Below, in pieces: positions 17,069 to 26,761 of a stretch of DNA of 64,000 nucleotides. Origin of the DNA: Methanofollis sp. UBA420 (lineage in GTDB: Archaea; Halobacteriota; Methanomicrobia; Methanomicrobiales; Methanofollaceae); contig NZ_DAGX01000005.1 in NCBI RefSeq assembly GCF_002498315.1, positions 482,042-546,041 of the forward strand. The letters run 5' to 3'. The notes below the pieces were generated by a model. That model did not search any database. It worked only from the letters and a program-made list of their open reading frames with translations, and had not been told where the DNA came from. Every line of letters begins with the position of its first letter. Position 1 is the stretch's first letter. Made by a program: the position numbers and the translations under genes.

Positions 17069-18394
17069 TTAATCTATATCATCAAATACAATCGTTTTTC
17101 CATTTTTATACCACTGGCGGGTTCTAACGTGAGATTGAATATATTTTATTTTGATGTTTTCGCCGGGATTAGGATAGGGTTCCCAATTCCTCGTTTCAAG
17201 TTCTTCTAAGCATGAGATTATTACTTCGCCTGCGACCTTACCAAGGCGGACGGGAACTGCATTTCCGACTTGAGCATATTGTTGGGCCGTAGCCCCAACA
17301 AATTCCCATTCATCAGGAAACTCTTGAATCCTAGCATATTCTCGGAGCGTTAGTGCACGGACTTCTTGAGGATGGCAAAGAGACGTGGAAGCATGAGTTG
17401 GCAGCGTCATCAGTGTCGGACAAGGAAGGTCGTAACTTAACCTCCTCCACCATCCCGACCTGCCACCTGTCGCATACCATGCTCTCCCCATGGACTCTTT
17501 CTGTTCTTCAACAGTGAGACTCCGCCAGTTTGAGCCCTCAGGTACTTTGTTGAGATAATATTTTTTTCTAGGGCTGAAATCTGATATAACTGGATCTTCT
17601 TCCTTTAGATCCCCTATTGCATCTCTGAGGGTCTTCCAAGGTTTAAGATCTTGAACCTCTGAGTTGAGAGTTTTTCTCTGACCATCGTTTGCCTGAGGAG
17701 AACCATGGGTGGGTTCTGGGAAGTTAACTTGGGCATGATATCTATTCCCAATGAAGAGGACTCTCTCGCGGATCTGAGGAGCCCCATAATTGACAGCATT
17801 TACCCCAAAGCAGTCAAGACGATACGAACTGCCATTAATTTTTTTTAGATCCTTGGCAAAACGGTGGACAAAAGATCCTGGCTTTTCATCATCTTCAAGG
17901 GGTGCCCCACCGAGTTCAGGCCTTTCTGCAATGGGTCTATGCCTCAGAGCAGCAGACATCAGTCCCCTTACATTTTCTATAAGGAAAAACCGAGGTTGAA
18001 TGTCCTTGATGAAACGTAAATATTGCCATAGCAGTGTGCCACGAGGATCTTGGAAAGTTCCTCTCCTACCGGCCGTGCTAAATGGCTGACACGGTGGCCC
18101 TCCAGCGATTAGATCCACTTCTCCAGATCGGAGACCAACAGAGTCTAATACCTCCTTTGGAGTAATATTGCAAATATCTTCCTCAAATATTTTCAGATCC
18201 TTTGACAAAAGACCTTTTTTTTGGTTCAGACGTATTGTATCACAAAAGACTTTCTCTTTTTCTACGCAAGCGATTATTTCAAATTGGCCTGTGCACTGGA
18301 GGCCGAGGTCAAGGCCCATTGCTCCAGAAAATAATGATATTACTTTGAACTTAGTCTGTGAAGGCTTGGAAGTAGGGGGGGTTTGACCGAGCAT
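17069..18394 (-). CDS. DNA cytosine-C5 methyltransferase
   Basis: The 441-residue protein has all the C5-methylase landmarks: motif I FSGAMGLDLG at 22-31, motif IV GGPPCQPFS with catalytic C102, motif VI ENV at 140-142, motif VIII QIRERVLFIGN near 205 and motif X VGNAVP near 395. The target-recognition region (about 230-370) is ordinary in size. ATG 18394 is preferred over the upstream TTG because GGTGA lies just before it. The gene follows the mismatch glycosylase by 64 bases on the same strand and lies downstream of the helicase operon, where it would fill the DruM-like methylase role. GC content is clearly lower than the flanking chromosome, so it was probably acquired. Recognition sequence cannot be read from the protein. 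Confidence 0.95.
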   Translation of the reverse strand: MLGQTPPTSKPSQTKFKVISLFSGAMGLDLGLQCTGQFEIIACVEKEKVFCDTIRLNQKKGLLSKDLKIFEEDICNITPKEVLDSVGLRSGEVDLIAGGPPCQPFSTAGRRGTFQDPRGTLLWQYLRFIKDIQPRFFLIENVRGLMSAALRHRPIAERPELGGAPLEDDEKPGSFVHRFAKDLKKINGSSYRLDCFGVNAVNYGAPQIRERVLFIGNRYHAQVNFPEPTHGSPQANDGQRKTLNSEVQDLKPWKTLRDAIGDLKEEDPVISDFSPRKKYYLNKVPEGSNWRSLTVEEQKESMGRAWYATGGRSGWWRRLSYDLPCPTLMTLPTHASTSLCHPQEVRALTLREYARIQEFPDEWEFVGATAQQYAQVGNAVPVRLGKVAGEVIISCLEELETRNWEPYPNPGENIKIKYIQSHVRTRQWYKNGKTIVFDDID

Positions 18395-18458
18395 TCTGTC
18401 ACCAATACGGTAAAAACTATTCAATAATCATTTTATTCAGTGTTTAAAGGCATTGTGC

Positions 18459-19127
18459 CTATTCATTATGATTTTTCAACATGAAGTATATGTCGCAGAT
18501 GTCTTTGAGGGGGCAGGTATCTCCATAGCAACCCCGGTATGTACATACAACCGCGCCAAAATCTATTAGAGCATAATTAAAATCGACATGGCGACCCTTT
18601 GGGATTAATGTCTGGGCCAATTTGATCGTTGAATCTATACTCGGTTTATCACCAACAGAACTACAGAATACTCTTGATAGGACTCTCTGGACATTTGAAT
18701 CAACTACAGGGGATGGGATGCCCATACCGAATGAAAGGATACATCCTGCAGTATATTCACCAACATGAGGTATGGATAACAATTGGTCTTTGGACCGGGG
18801 AAACTCACCTTTGAAGGTATTTACGAGACATCTGGCTGCTCTTACCAAGCCTTTTGATCTCTGCTCGTACAGGCCGATTGGTTTGATAATTAATTTAAGT
18901 CCATCTATATCGGCATCTGCTAGGGCGAATATGTCCGGATATTTTGTAATAAATTCATGAAAAACCCTAGTTGCAGCTTTACTTGTTGTTCTTTTCAGTA
19001 ATAATTCCGCAACAAATATTCTATAGGGATTACGATTTTTTCTCCATTCAAAGTCCCTTTTATATTTACTCGACCATTCTAATATAATTTGAACAAAGTA
19101 TTTTTTTTGGAGAGTATCTTTGTCCAT
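18459..19127 (-). CDS. G:T mismatch thymine-DNA glycosylase (Mig-like, HhH-GPD)
   Basis: The 222-residue protein matches the EndoIII/MutY superfamily and specifically the thymine glycosylase (Mig) known from Methanothermobacter, in length and in FEWRKNRNPYRIFVAELLLKRT. The helix-hairpin-helix is IPHVGEYTAG (119-128), with Y125 and D143 at the catalytic positions, in VVDSNVQRV. A C-terminal Fe-S cluster is formed by C195, C200, C205 and C211; the second cysteine is shifted by two residues relative to the usual spacing. Such enzymes remove T from T:G pairs formed when 5-methylcytosine deaminates, so its place beside a C5-methylase is functionally sensible. ATG 19127 is chosen because homologues start there; the longer frame to 19217 adds unmatched sequence. 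Confidence 0.9.
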   Translation of the reverse strand: MDKDTLQKKYFVQIILEWSSKYKRDFEWRKNRNPYRIFVAELLLKRTTSKAATRVFHEFITKYPDIFALADADIDGLKLIIKPIGLYEQRSKGLVRAARCLVNTFKGEFPRSKDQLLSIPHVGEYTAGCILSFGMGIPSPVVDSNVQRVLSRVFCSSVGDKPSIDSTIKLAQTLIPKGRHVDFNYALIDFGAVVCTYRGCYGDTCPLKDICDIYFMLKNHNE

Positions 19128-19165
19128 CACAGAATTATGATTAATAGAGACTCTATTTTGAATTA

Positions 19166-19180
19166 TCCATATATAAATCA
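19166..19180 (-). promoter_or_regulatory. TATA box for glycosylase-methylase pair
   Basis: On the minus strand GATTTATATATGG lies about 45 bases ahead of ATG 19127, giving a predicted leader of about 20 bases. This suggests that the glycosylase and methylase can be expressed independently of the upstream helicase operon. Confidence 0.45.
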
Positions 19181-19424
19181 AAAGAGTAGACAAAGGTTCC
19201 AAAACCAAGGTGGCCATTCCTCATCCAGACAGGAACAAGTTTACGGTTGAGGGCTAAAGCGTCAGTGGTCTCCTAGGAGCTGTTCACAGATGTAGGCGTC
19301 GATCTTTGGATAGGAAGGGACTGGAACTCGTCAAAATATCCAATCTGGAAACCAATCCCTATCTTCCTCTGCATATAAAAAGAGGCCAAGACCACTTTTG
19401 ATATAATCTGTGCTGATACTCTCA

Positions 19425-20549
19425 TTACCTGGGCACGTAGACCATTGTATAATTACCCTCCCGAAAAACACATGGCCTATCCTTATACCGAAGGAGAGAG
19501 AAGAGGTAAACTTCCTTTTTCTCTCTCTTGAGAGCGGGGTGTCTCCCTGGGGAGACTTCAATGACCTTAACATCCTTGTCCCCTTCGTAAGGGGCGAGGT
19601 CTAGGAAAATTCTGTCCTTGCCCCACCGACCGATTTCAATAATTGTACCGTGGAGGTCATTTGGCCAGTCTTGATTTGGTGCTCGATAACGTGCTTTCCA
19701 ATATGGGGCACATACTGGGCGGTAAAGACAAAGGGAGCACGTTTTCGGCGATGGCTTTGCAAGTGAAGAGAGTGCTTTCCCTTTGTCTGTGGAAGTCACC
19801 GTATTGTACAGTTGACCTTTGCGAGCAAGGCGTAGGCCTCCTTGAGGAGACTCTCACACTCGTCTTGTGTAAAAGGTATTTCTATTTCTTGTCCCCCGTT
19901 TGCAACAATTTTCAAAATCGTGGGCCACTTTCTGTACTGTGCGTGGTAGAGGGCAGCGTAATATTTTAGTTGGGAGGTGTAAGTGCCGAGGTTATCTCTC
20001 TTCTCAGCAGGAGGGAGCAGTACCTTTGACTTATAGTCAATGACCTCGATAACGCCGCCCTTGTTGTTGATACGGCCAACCCGGCCGGCACACACCCCGT
20101 CTCGTGTCTCTAGCCAAAGTTCGTCTCCACAGGGGGGCCAAATAGGAGGAGACCACTGCCATTTCCGGATAAAAGAGGGTTTTATGTCCTGTACTGCAAG
20201 CCAACACAATTCTTTTTTTTTGTTCATAGTTACGTACAGACTGAGAGAGCGGGACGAGATGTGCCTCAGTCCAAGACTGTACCAGCACTTTTTCCTCATT
20301 TTGCACACACCGCTCCCAGACCCGTTCGAAGTCATTCCTTGACCCCACGTGCTCTCTTCTCGCAGACTCCATGGCGCTGTGGACGGTCCTCCCTAACGCT
20401 GCGCCAGCAAAAGTTGGGAGTGGGGGTTTCTGTCCGGCTGCAGACCACACCGCCCTGAGCGGGCACTCTCGATAGGCCAGTAAGGTACTCGGCGTGATGC
20501 GTCGTAGTGGGGCTAATGGTGGGGTTATGGGGAGGACACCAGGTCTCAT
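19425..20549 (-). pseudogene. Cas4/AddB-like PD-(D/E)XK Fe-S nuclease, disrupted twice
   Basis: Three overlapping frames together encode one nuclease of about 374 residues. Frame 1 (from ATG 20549) has the N-terminal Cys motif TPSTLLAYRECPLRAVW and the helix ALGRTVHSAME. Frame 2 (to 19796) has the catalytic core GRVGRI, EVIDYKSK and the QLKYYAALYHA motif. Frame 3 (from GTG 19799) has CSLCLYRPVC, the C-x2-C-x5-C triplet, and then a beta-rich tail. As in Cas4 and AddB, one N-terminal and three C-terminal cysteines would bind a 4Fe-4S cluster, so all pieces are needed. Frame 1 to 2 breaks at a run of nine A residues (20213-20221); frame 2 to 3 breaks at a GTGA overlap. Real decay, sequencing error, or slippage in the A-run are all possible. 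It overlaps the helicase stop by ATGA. Confidence 0.75.
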
Positions 20550-23500
20550 TGGGGCAGGTATGTCACGGACTCTTCTACTCTCCCATCTAACTCCTCGTTA
20601 AACTGTGAATAGCACCAACTCGGCCGGCGCAATAGGTTGAAGGTGTCTATACCGTGCGGCGTGTACCCCTTTCTGATCACCTCTGAAACCGCCGTGTTGA
20701 AGATCCCTGTCCTGATGCGCCTGTCCCAGAGCGGATGGTGGACGATGAGGGCGTGGACCACACCGTTTATTTCTCGAGTGAGATATGGGAGTTTGACATC
20801 TTCTGGGGCGTAATATTCAAATCCATAGAGTCTCGCAAAGCGCTCACCCTCCAGTTCTGCTGTCTTGCACCAGTCACAGAGCTCAGGGTATCGTCTATAG
20901 TCAGACTCTGTCAGGCCACAGGTGTACGAAGGGTCGTTGAGGGCGCGTAGATACGCGAGACCGAGGCGCCAGTCCAACAGGCCATGGTAGGACATGTTCC
21001 TAAAGGACATGAGACACTGGTAACACGCCGTTCTGCACGGAGGAGTAAGTTCATCACCATATCGGTGTCTATCGGACACTAGTCTACCCATAAACGAATC
21101 CGAGTCTGGTGGAGTGTTGAGGACTTCATTCATGACGCTCTTCCAGTTATCAAAGGTCCAACTTGCAAACCCAGACCCATTCGGTAGGCTGTCACTGAGG
21201 ACAACTTTCCCAACGACTGATGTGTCATCAGTTCTCGTTGGCTGTACCCGACATATCTCAAGTTCTTCTGGGTCGATATCGAGCATCTGTGCGATGACCG
21301 CTTGGACCAAGAACGCGGAAGAGTAGACGGCAGCCTTTACTCCACCACCTGGAGACAGGGGGTCGAAGTTTAGCCCTCGGGGCACACGCTGTGGCCCAAA
21401 GCTCATGACATTTGTGACCTTTCTGGTCCCTATTGCAAGTTCTTCGATCTCCTCAGGTGAAGGTCTATCATTTTCATTCACTAATTTTTTGATATAGGGC
21501 TCTGCTATCCACTGGGGTTCAAGGTTGACCCAGCGGCCTAATGAATCGACCTTCTGTGACGTCTTGACAATAGCCCCTCTGAAGTAATGTGGAATGTTCC
21601 CCTGACGGTTGTCGTTGATCCGCCAGACCTTCGCCTGGTCAGAGAACTCAAGGTGATAGTTAGAGAATGGTTTCTCCTTTTTAGGTTCCATTTTTTCTGC
21701 CGTAGTAGAGACCATACCAAAATACGGCTCGTCCTCCAGGGAGTCCCGTCCTTCAGAGAAGTCTGTCCTGAACCCAGCAGGCGTCACGACTTTTGCGTAC
21801 TCAATGTCCCCTTCGATCGCCCTGTTACATGCTTGGCAAGTCTCAGGTGCGCCTACGTCATCTTTAGAAACAGAGATGTTCCCACAGACCTTGCACCGCG
21901 CCACCCACCTGATAAATGGTATAGGGTCTGAGTCGTCACCTGAGGGAGCCATCCAGTGTTTATTTCCAGTTGCCCAAAGGGGGGCAGAAAAACCAACCGA
22001 CGTGTGTACTGCCTTGTCTTTGGTCTTTTGAGCACCAGGAGCGAACTCTGTTATGGCCATCGCTATGTCTCGCTCGATAGTCCATGGGCTCTTTGAGCCC
22101 TTGGGTAACTGGTGTATGAGGGATCTCACCCGCGAAGGCATGCCGTACATCGGGAGGACTGCCGCTTCAGCAAGACGTTCAGCGAGTCCTTCGCCAGGCA
22201 ACTCATTATCTTGTGCGATTTTATCGAGATTTTGTGGCAGTTCGTCGCTGAGATAGTCTAGGAGTTCTCTCTTCTTCTCTTCGCTTTTCTCAGTGATGTC
22301 AGTCAAGGAGGATATGACTTCCTCCCGGTAAGGGTCGTTCTTCAGCCAGTCCTTGACCTTTAACTGCACTTCACTTTCGTTCCATTTATCTGCTTTTCCA
22401 AACTCACCATGGGCGTCCCTCCCGCTTGGGCTGTCAGCCCATGTGACTCCCGCCTCCTTAAACGCCTTCCTGAGACACTCCTTTGCGAGAGCCCTCTTGC
22501 GTATCTGTTCTTGATCTTCCCCCATGGTGAGGAAGGGTGCCGGTGGACGGTCACCTGTGATGTGTTTGGGGTACCGGTAGTGATAGTCGTCATGGCTCCG
22601 ACCCCCTCTACAGAGGGTGAGGACCGTAGAAAACGCCTGGCCCCGGCGACCTGCACGACCTGCTCTCTGCTGATAGTTGAACCGTTCTGGAGGCATGTTC
22701 GCCAGCATCACTGCCTGCAGATCTCCAATGTCAATGCCGACCTCCATGGTCGTAGTGACGCTCAGCATGTCGACCTCGTCGGCTTCTGGGACTTCGCGTG
22801 GCCCTAAACCATTCCCCTCATTGATGAATATGTTGCGGAACTGTCTCTGTCGTCCGGGTTGGTCATCGGTCTGTCCGGTCAGTTCCTCACAGTGGAGGCG
22901 TAAGAGAGGCCTCCCTGTACGTGTCAGAGACGAGTAATAGTTCTTATCCCAGATCTCTTCACACAGTCCAGTAGGGTCTTCTGGGAGTGATGTCCCACAG
23001 TTTGTACAGACGCCACCTGATCTGTGGAGGTGGGGGCGCCCACAGTTTGGACAGTCCCATACAGGGTCTAAGGCGGAGGCGACCCTAAAAGTCAGGTTAC
23101 TTGTGGAGATCATCCCTTTATGGTGCCCAGATACCCTAAGCGCATTCAGGACTTCTTCACCGAAATTTTCTATCCCGCGTTTTTCGACCTGCCCATTGTT
23201 TTTGGCTACTGCTTCGACCCATCTCTTAAACCTCCCAGTTCGCTTTCCGCCATTCCGATAACCATCCCAGTCATCTTTTTTAAAATCAGAGCCTTCGTGC
23301 CTGTAACAGTCCCCAAGGACGCGGAGGGTCGCATCGCAGGTCTCACGGAATGAGATGGTGCTTATACCCAACCTTTTCGCTGCCTCTTCTACATATTCAT
23401 CTTTTAGGTCTGCCTTGACGATCCCGAGGCCCGACGACTCAAACCCGAAGTATATCCTACCGAAGAGGAACTTGCAGACTTCTTCACGGACTTTTTTCTG

Positions 23501-26500
23501 TGCGATGTACCTCGCCCAGACCTTCTCATCTGGGAGACGGGTCCACAGCCCCGTCTTAAAGTCATACACTTCCTTCCAAGGGACATCTTTGGCATGGTCA
23601 TCTTGGTTAACTTTGTACTTTTGGGCGCTTTTGTCTGGTCCTGCAGGGTTTATTCCAAGCCTGACGAGACGGCGCACAAGGCTGCCGGGGTCGAGGGGAT
23701 CTAAAGCCCCGCTGCCATCAGGGGGGTGGACGAGTTCGTAGAAGTGGACTTCTCGTGAAGTCCCTCCATCACGGATGGTCTGCAACCTCTCTAATGCCTC
23801 AGTGTAGTCTTTACGATTCTTCTGGCGCTTGGCCGGAGATGACCCTTCCTCGGGATCGTATTCTCTGACAGTGATGAGGTCATCGAGTACTTCACTGAGG
23901 AAGTCATCGTCCTTTTCAAGGTATTCTTTGGAGGCTGGACAGAGGAATGCCGGGTTGACGTCGCCCTTAGCGCTGACCTCGTCATAATGGGCTTCCAGGT
24001 CTTCGAGAACCTGCGCTTTTCCTTTTACCCTTGTCCGGAGCTCTTCAGCAAAGGCTTCTCTGAGTAACTGGAGATAGTGATTTCGTTCGACACCGATTGC
24101 CGTCCTTGCAGCCTCTTCCCGGCTGTCAGAGAATGTTACAACCTTTTTGAGGTCGTCTGGGAGCTGGAAAAAGAGTTCATCGGTGAGCAATTGCGTCATC
24201 TTGGCGTAACCAGTCCTGAAACCCCTGATAGGCGAGACCTTTTTTTTGCTGTGCTGGTAGTCAGTACCGCACGCGGCACATCGGGTAGGCAGAGCGGATA
24301 CAGAGGCTAAGTTCTTTGGATATCCCCTGATTCCAACAGGCTGCCGCTCACCTTTTTTGCATACTTGAAAGAGGTACCCAGTCACCCAAACATTCTCTTC
24401 TCCTGACGGAACCTCATGGCTACATTTTACTTCGCCTGACCTGGTGTCGAGCATTGCCTTCGACCACAGTCCATTATATTTAGGTTCATCTTCGGTGTCT
24501 CCCTTAGAATCGTCTTTATAGTCCCTCTTTAGTGGCCATTGCCCATTACCATCATAATCATCATCATTTATAGACTGGCTAGGGCCGTTCGGCCAGAATA
24601 CTGCGTAATCAATATACTTTCTCTTTTCAACGATCTGGACTGCACCTTTGTCTGGGAGTGCTTCGACATCTGGCTCGACCGGTAGCATCTCAAGACCTTC
24701 CTCAGTGGTGAGCCTATTCCCCCCGAGGTAGACCGTCCCGCAGTTCTCGCAGTACAGTAACTCGAGCACCCTGCTAGGGTCTTTTCCCCGTGAGGTCAAG
24801 TGTGGTTGGGTAAAGAGTTGGCCGACAGGTCTCCCATCAGGTGTATCTCCTTCAGGCCGTGTAGCAGCCCAGAGCCCGTCCAAGTTCCTGAAGAGCCAGT
24901 GGAACCTGAAGGCCGGGAGCGGGGACGATGCACCATATTTCTCCTGGACATACTCTGCGGTATCTCTTCCTGAAATCGTTTCGTCCCTTAACTCTGTGCA
25001 CAAGCCCCGCACAATGAAGAGGCCACGGACAGCGCTTCTTACTTTTTCAGACTCGATCTCGGACCCAAAAATTTTTCTCCCAAAGTCCTCGAGTGACACA
25101 GCCCGTGTCCTCTGCTCATCATTTTCAATCTCAGAGCACGCAGTGCGTACTCGAGACCGTAGTTTGAGACCTGGTGCTTCGAGTTGCGCGAGGAGGGTGA
25201 CCCTCTTGTCACATTCCTCCATCCCAATGTTCGAACTTGTTGCCTTTGCGATGTGCGCAGCGGCGTCTGCCCATACCGCTTCAGGCACCGTTTCGACGGA
25301 CCCAGCACAGTCTGCCCCTTGGGAAATGGTGCAAAAAGCTTCGACAAAATCTTCTCCGAGGGGTCCAGCTTCCCCAGGACCAAACTCATCTAAAACCTCT
25401 TCCACTCCATTGATAACCGTGAAACGCTCTTTTTCAGCCCCAAAGAACTTATGGAGGAATTGAAGTCCTTCTTCTTCGTCTCCCAAGGACGCACTTGAGC
25501 CGAGCACCCGGAGTTGGGGACTGTCAGGGGTGAGCCCAAGACGCAGGAGGAGGAGCCGCAGGAGGTACGCGACCTCGGTACCTGCTGTGCCCCGGTAGAG
25601 GTGTATCTCATCGATGATGAGATGGAACACATGGCCCGGGTCTTCTTGGAGCCACTCCCGCGTGGACTCGAATATATTGTTCTCTTCCTCTCGCATCATC
25701 ATGATGCTGAGCATGGAAAAGTTCGTGATCAGTATGTCTGGGGGCATGTCCTGCATGTCCCAACGGCAACGCATCTCACCCCCGTCTAAGTGCTGGAAGA
25801 AGTACTGATCTTTTTGCCTCTTCTTTTCATCAGGGGTGCCAGGGGTGGCTCCTCGGGCGTGTTCCCGCACCTGCTGGGATGTCGTATCGATCTTCTGGAG
25901 TTTTTCTACGAGGGAATCGACTTTGTCTTTATTTATCCCCCCTCTTTCACCGGGCTCGTTGTACTGGTGCCCAGGGACAGGAGTGATACCGGTGTACCTG
26001 CCAAAATAGAAATGGTTCCCCTGCCGGTGCTTCCTGAACCATTCTCGTGCGGCATCTGAGTCTAAAGCTCTCCTGAGCCTTGATAACTGGTCTTCGACAA
26101 GTGCATTCATGGGGTAGATGAGCATGGCCCGCACCGCAGCAGGCCGACCGGTGTCGGGGGCAGATCTCTCATTTGCCCTTTGGGACACCCAACAAATCTT
26201 TTCGCTACGGAGCAGGTCATCTCTCCATACTTTGATATCATTATCGTCCTTCCACCAGTCGTCCTGGTGGTCGAGTGGTGTGGCAGGTTTTTTCCATATC
26301 TCTGCACTTGAGGACTCTCGGATGAGTTCTGCAAAGAGAGGGAGTAAGAAGGCTTCTGTTTTACCTGAGCCCGTACCTGCGGTGATCACACAGTGACGCC
26401 CACCATTCAACGCCTCCCGCAGCATCTCTAACTGGTGGGTGTAGAGCGTGAGCCCGTCTTTGAAGAGTCCACAGGAGACAAGTTCCTTGAACTCTTCGAG

Positions 26501-26761
26501 TTGCTCTGGCGTGAGTGCATTACCAAGGTCTTCTGGAGAGAGTTCTATTGCCCCGTCACCGTCTGTAGCCCGGACCATCTTCCCAGAACTCTTGTACACT
26601 GGGAGGGGCTCAACCCAGGAGTCTTGACACAGCACTGCAGGGTCATGGAGGATCTCGTCTCTCTCTTGGTTTATTGACTCAAAACGAGTCCCGAAGGCAG
26701 TACCGATATATTTGATCACATCTTCTTTTACTTCGTCAAATGAATTGATTGGGTCAATCAT
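20546..26761 (-). CDS. giant DExH helicase with C-terminal DUF1998-like domain (DruE-like)
   Basis: The 2071-residue protein is a superfamily 2 helicase. The first RecA domain has Walker A AGTGSGKTEA near residue 130, DEIH near 384 and the SSASL motif III near 421. About 900 residues of insertion follow before the second RecA domain, whose motif VI QQRAGRAGRRG is near 1370. Cysteine pairs occur at CENCG (about 670), CAACG (about 829), CPNC...CTNC (about 1240) and CKVC...CQAC (about 1630). The C-terminus has the DUF1998/MZB-type cysteine block CRTACYQCLMSF near 1912. Size and order match DruE of Druantia systems; DISARM instead splits helicase and DUF1998 between two proteins. Both ends overlap neighbours by four bases (ATGA), so it is the centre of a tightly coupled operon. 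Role: anti-phage translocase or nuclease motor, by inference. Confidence 0.9.
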   Translation of the reverse strand: MIDPINSFDEVKEDVIKYIGTAFGTRFESINQERDEILHDPAVLCQDSWVEPLPVYKSSGKMVRATDGDGAIELSPEDLGNALTPEQLEEFKELVSCGLFKDGLTLYTHQLEMLREALNGGRHCVITAGTGSGKTEAFLLPLFAELIRESSSAEIWKKPATPLDHQDDWWKDDNDIKVWRDDLLRSEKICWVSQRANERSAPDTGRPAAVRAMLIYPMNALVEDQLSRLRRALDSDAAREWFRKHRQGNHFYFGRYTGITPVPGHQYNEPGERGGINKDKVDSLVEKLQKIDTTSQQVREHARGATPGTPDEKKRQKDQYFFQHLDGGEMRCRWDMQDMPPDILITNFSMLSIMMMREEENNIFESTREWLQEDPGHVFHLIIDEIHLYRGTAGTEVAYLLRLLLLRLGLTPDSPQLRVLGSSASLGDEEEGLQFLHKFFGAEKERFTVINGVEEVLDEFGPGEAGPLGEDFVEAFCTISQGADCAGSVETVPEAVWADAAAHIAKATSSNIGMEECDKRVTLLAQLEAPGLKLRSRVRTACSEIENDEQRTRAVSLEDFGRKIFGSEIESEKVRSAVRGLFIVRGLCTELRDETISGRDTAEYVQEKYGASSPLPAFRFHWLFRNLDGLWAATRPEGDTPDGRPVGQLFTQPHLTSRGKDPSRVLELLYCENCGTVYLGGNRLTTEEGLEMLPVEPDVEALPDKGAVQIVEKRKYIDYAVFWPNGPSQSINDDDYDGNGQWPLKRDYKDDSKGDTEDEPKYNGLWSKAMLDTRSGEVKCSHEVPSGEENVWVTGYLFQVCKKGERQPVGIRGYPKNLASVSALPTRCAACGTDYQHSKKKVSPIRGFRTGYAKMTQLLTDELFFQLPDDLKKVVTFSDSREEAARTAIGVERNHYLQLLREAFAEELRTRVKGKAQVLEDLEAHYDEVSAKGDVNPAFLCPASKEYLEKDDDFLSEVLDDLITVREYDPEEGSSPAKRQKNRKDYTEALERLQTIRDGGTSREVHFYELVHPPDGSGALDPLDPGSLVRRLVRLGINPAGPDKSAQKYKVNQDDHAKDVPWKEVYDFKTGLWTRLPDEKVWARYIAQKKVREEVCKFLFGRIYFGFESSGLGIVKADLKDEYVEEAAKRLGISTISFRETCDATLRVLGDCYRHEGSDFKKDDWDGYRNGGKRTGRFKRWVEAVAKNNGQVEKRGIENFGEEVLNALRVSGHHKGMISTSNLTFRVASALDPVWDCPNCGRPHLHRSGGVCTNCGTSLPEDPTGLCEEIWDKNYYSSLTRTGRPLLRLHCEELTGQTDDQPGRQRQFRNIFINEGNGLGPREVPEADEVDMLSVTTTMEVGIDIGDLQAVMLANMPPERFNYQQRAGRAGRRGQAFSTVLTLCRGGRSHDDYHYRYPKHITGDRPPAPFLTMGEDQEQIRKRALAKECLRKAFKEAGVTWADSPSGRDAHGEFGKADKWNESEVQLKVKDWLKNDPYREEVISSLTDITEKSEEKKRELLDYLSDELPQNLDKIAQDNELPGEGLAERLAEAAVLPMYGMPSRVRSLIHQLPKGSKSPWTIERDIAMAITEFAPGAQKTKDKAVHTSVGFSAPLWATGNKHWMAPSGDDSDPIPFIRWVARCKVCGNISVSKDDVGAPETCQACNRAIEGDIEYAKVVTPAGFRTDFSEGRDSLEDEPYFGMVSTTAEKMEPKKEKPFSNYHLEFSDQAKVWRINDNRQGNIPHYFRGAIVKTSQKVDSLGRWVNLEPQWIAEPYIKKLVNENDRPSPEEIEELAIGTRKVTNVMSFGPQRVPRGLNFDPLSPGGGVKAAVYSSAFLVQAVIAQMLDIDPEELEICRVQPTRTDDTSVVGKVVLSDSLPNGSGFASWTFDNWKSVMNEVLNTPPDSDSFMGRLVSDRHRYGDELTPPCRTACYQCLMSFRNMSYHGLLDWRLGLAYLRALNDPSYTCGLTESDYRRYPELCDWCKTAELEGERFARLYGFEYYAPEDVKLPYLTREINGVVHALIVHHPLWDRRIRTGIFNTAVSEVIRKGYTPHGIDTFNLLRRPSWCYSQFNEELDGRVEESVTYLPQ

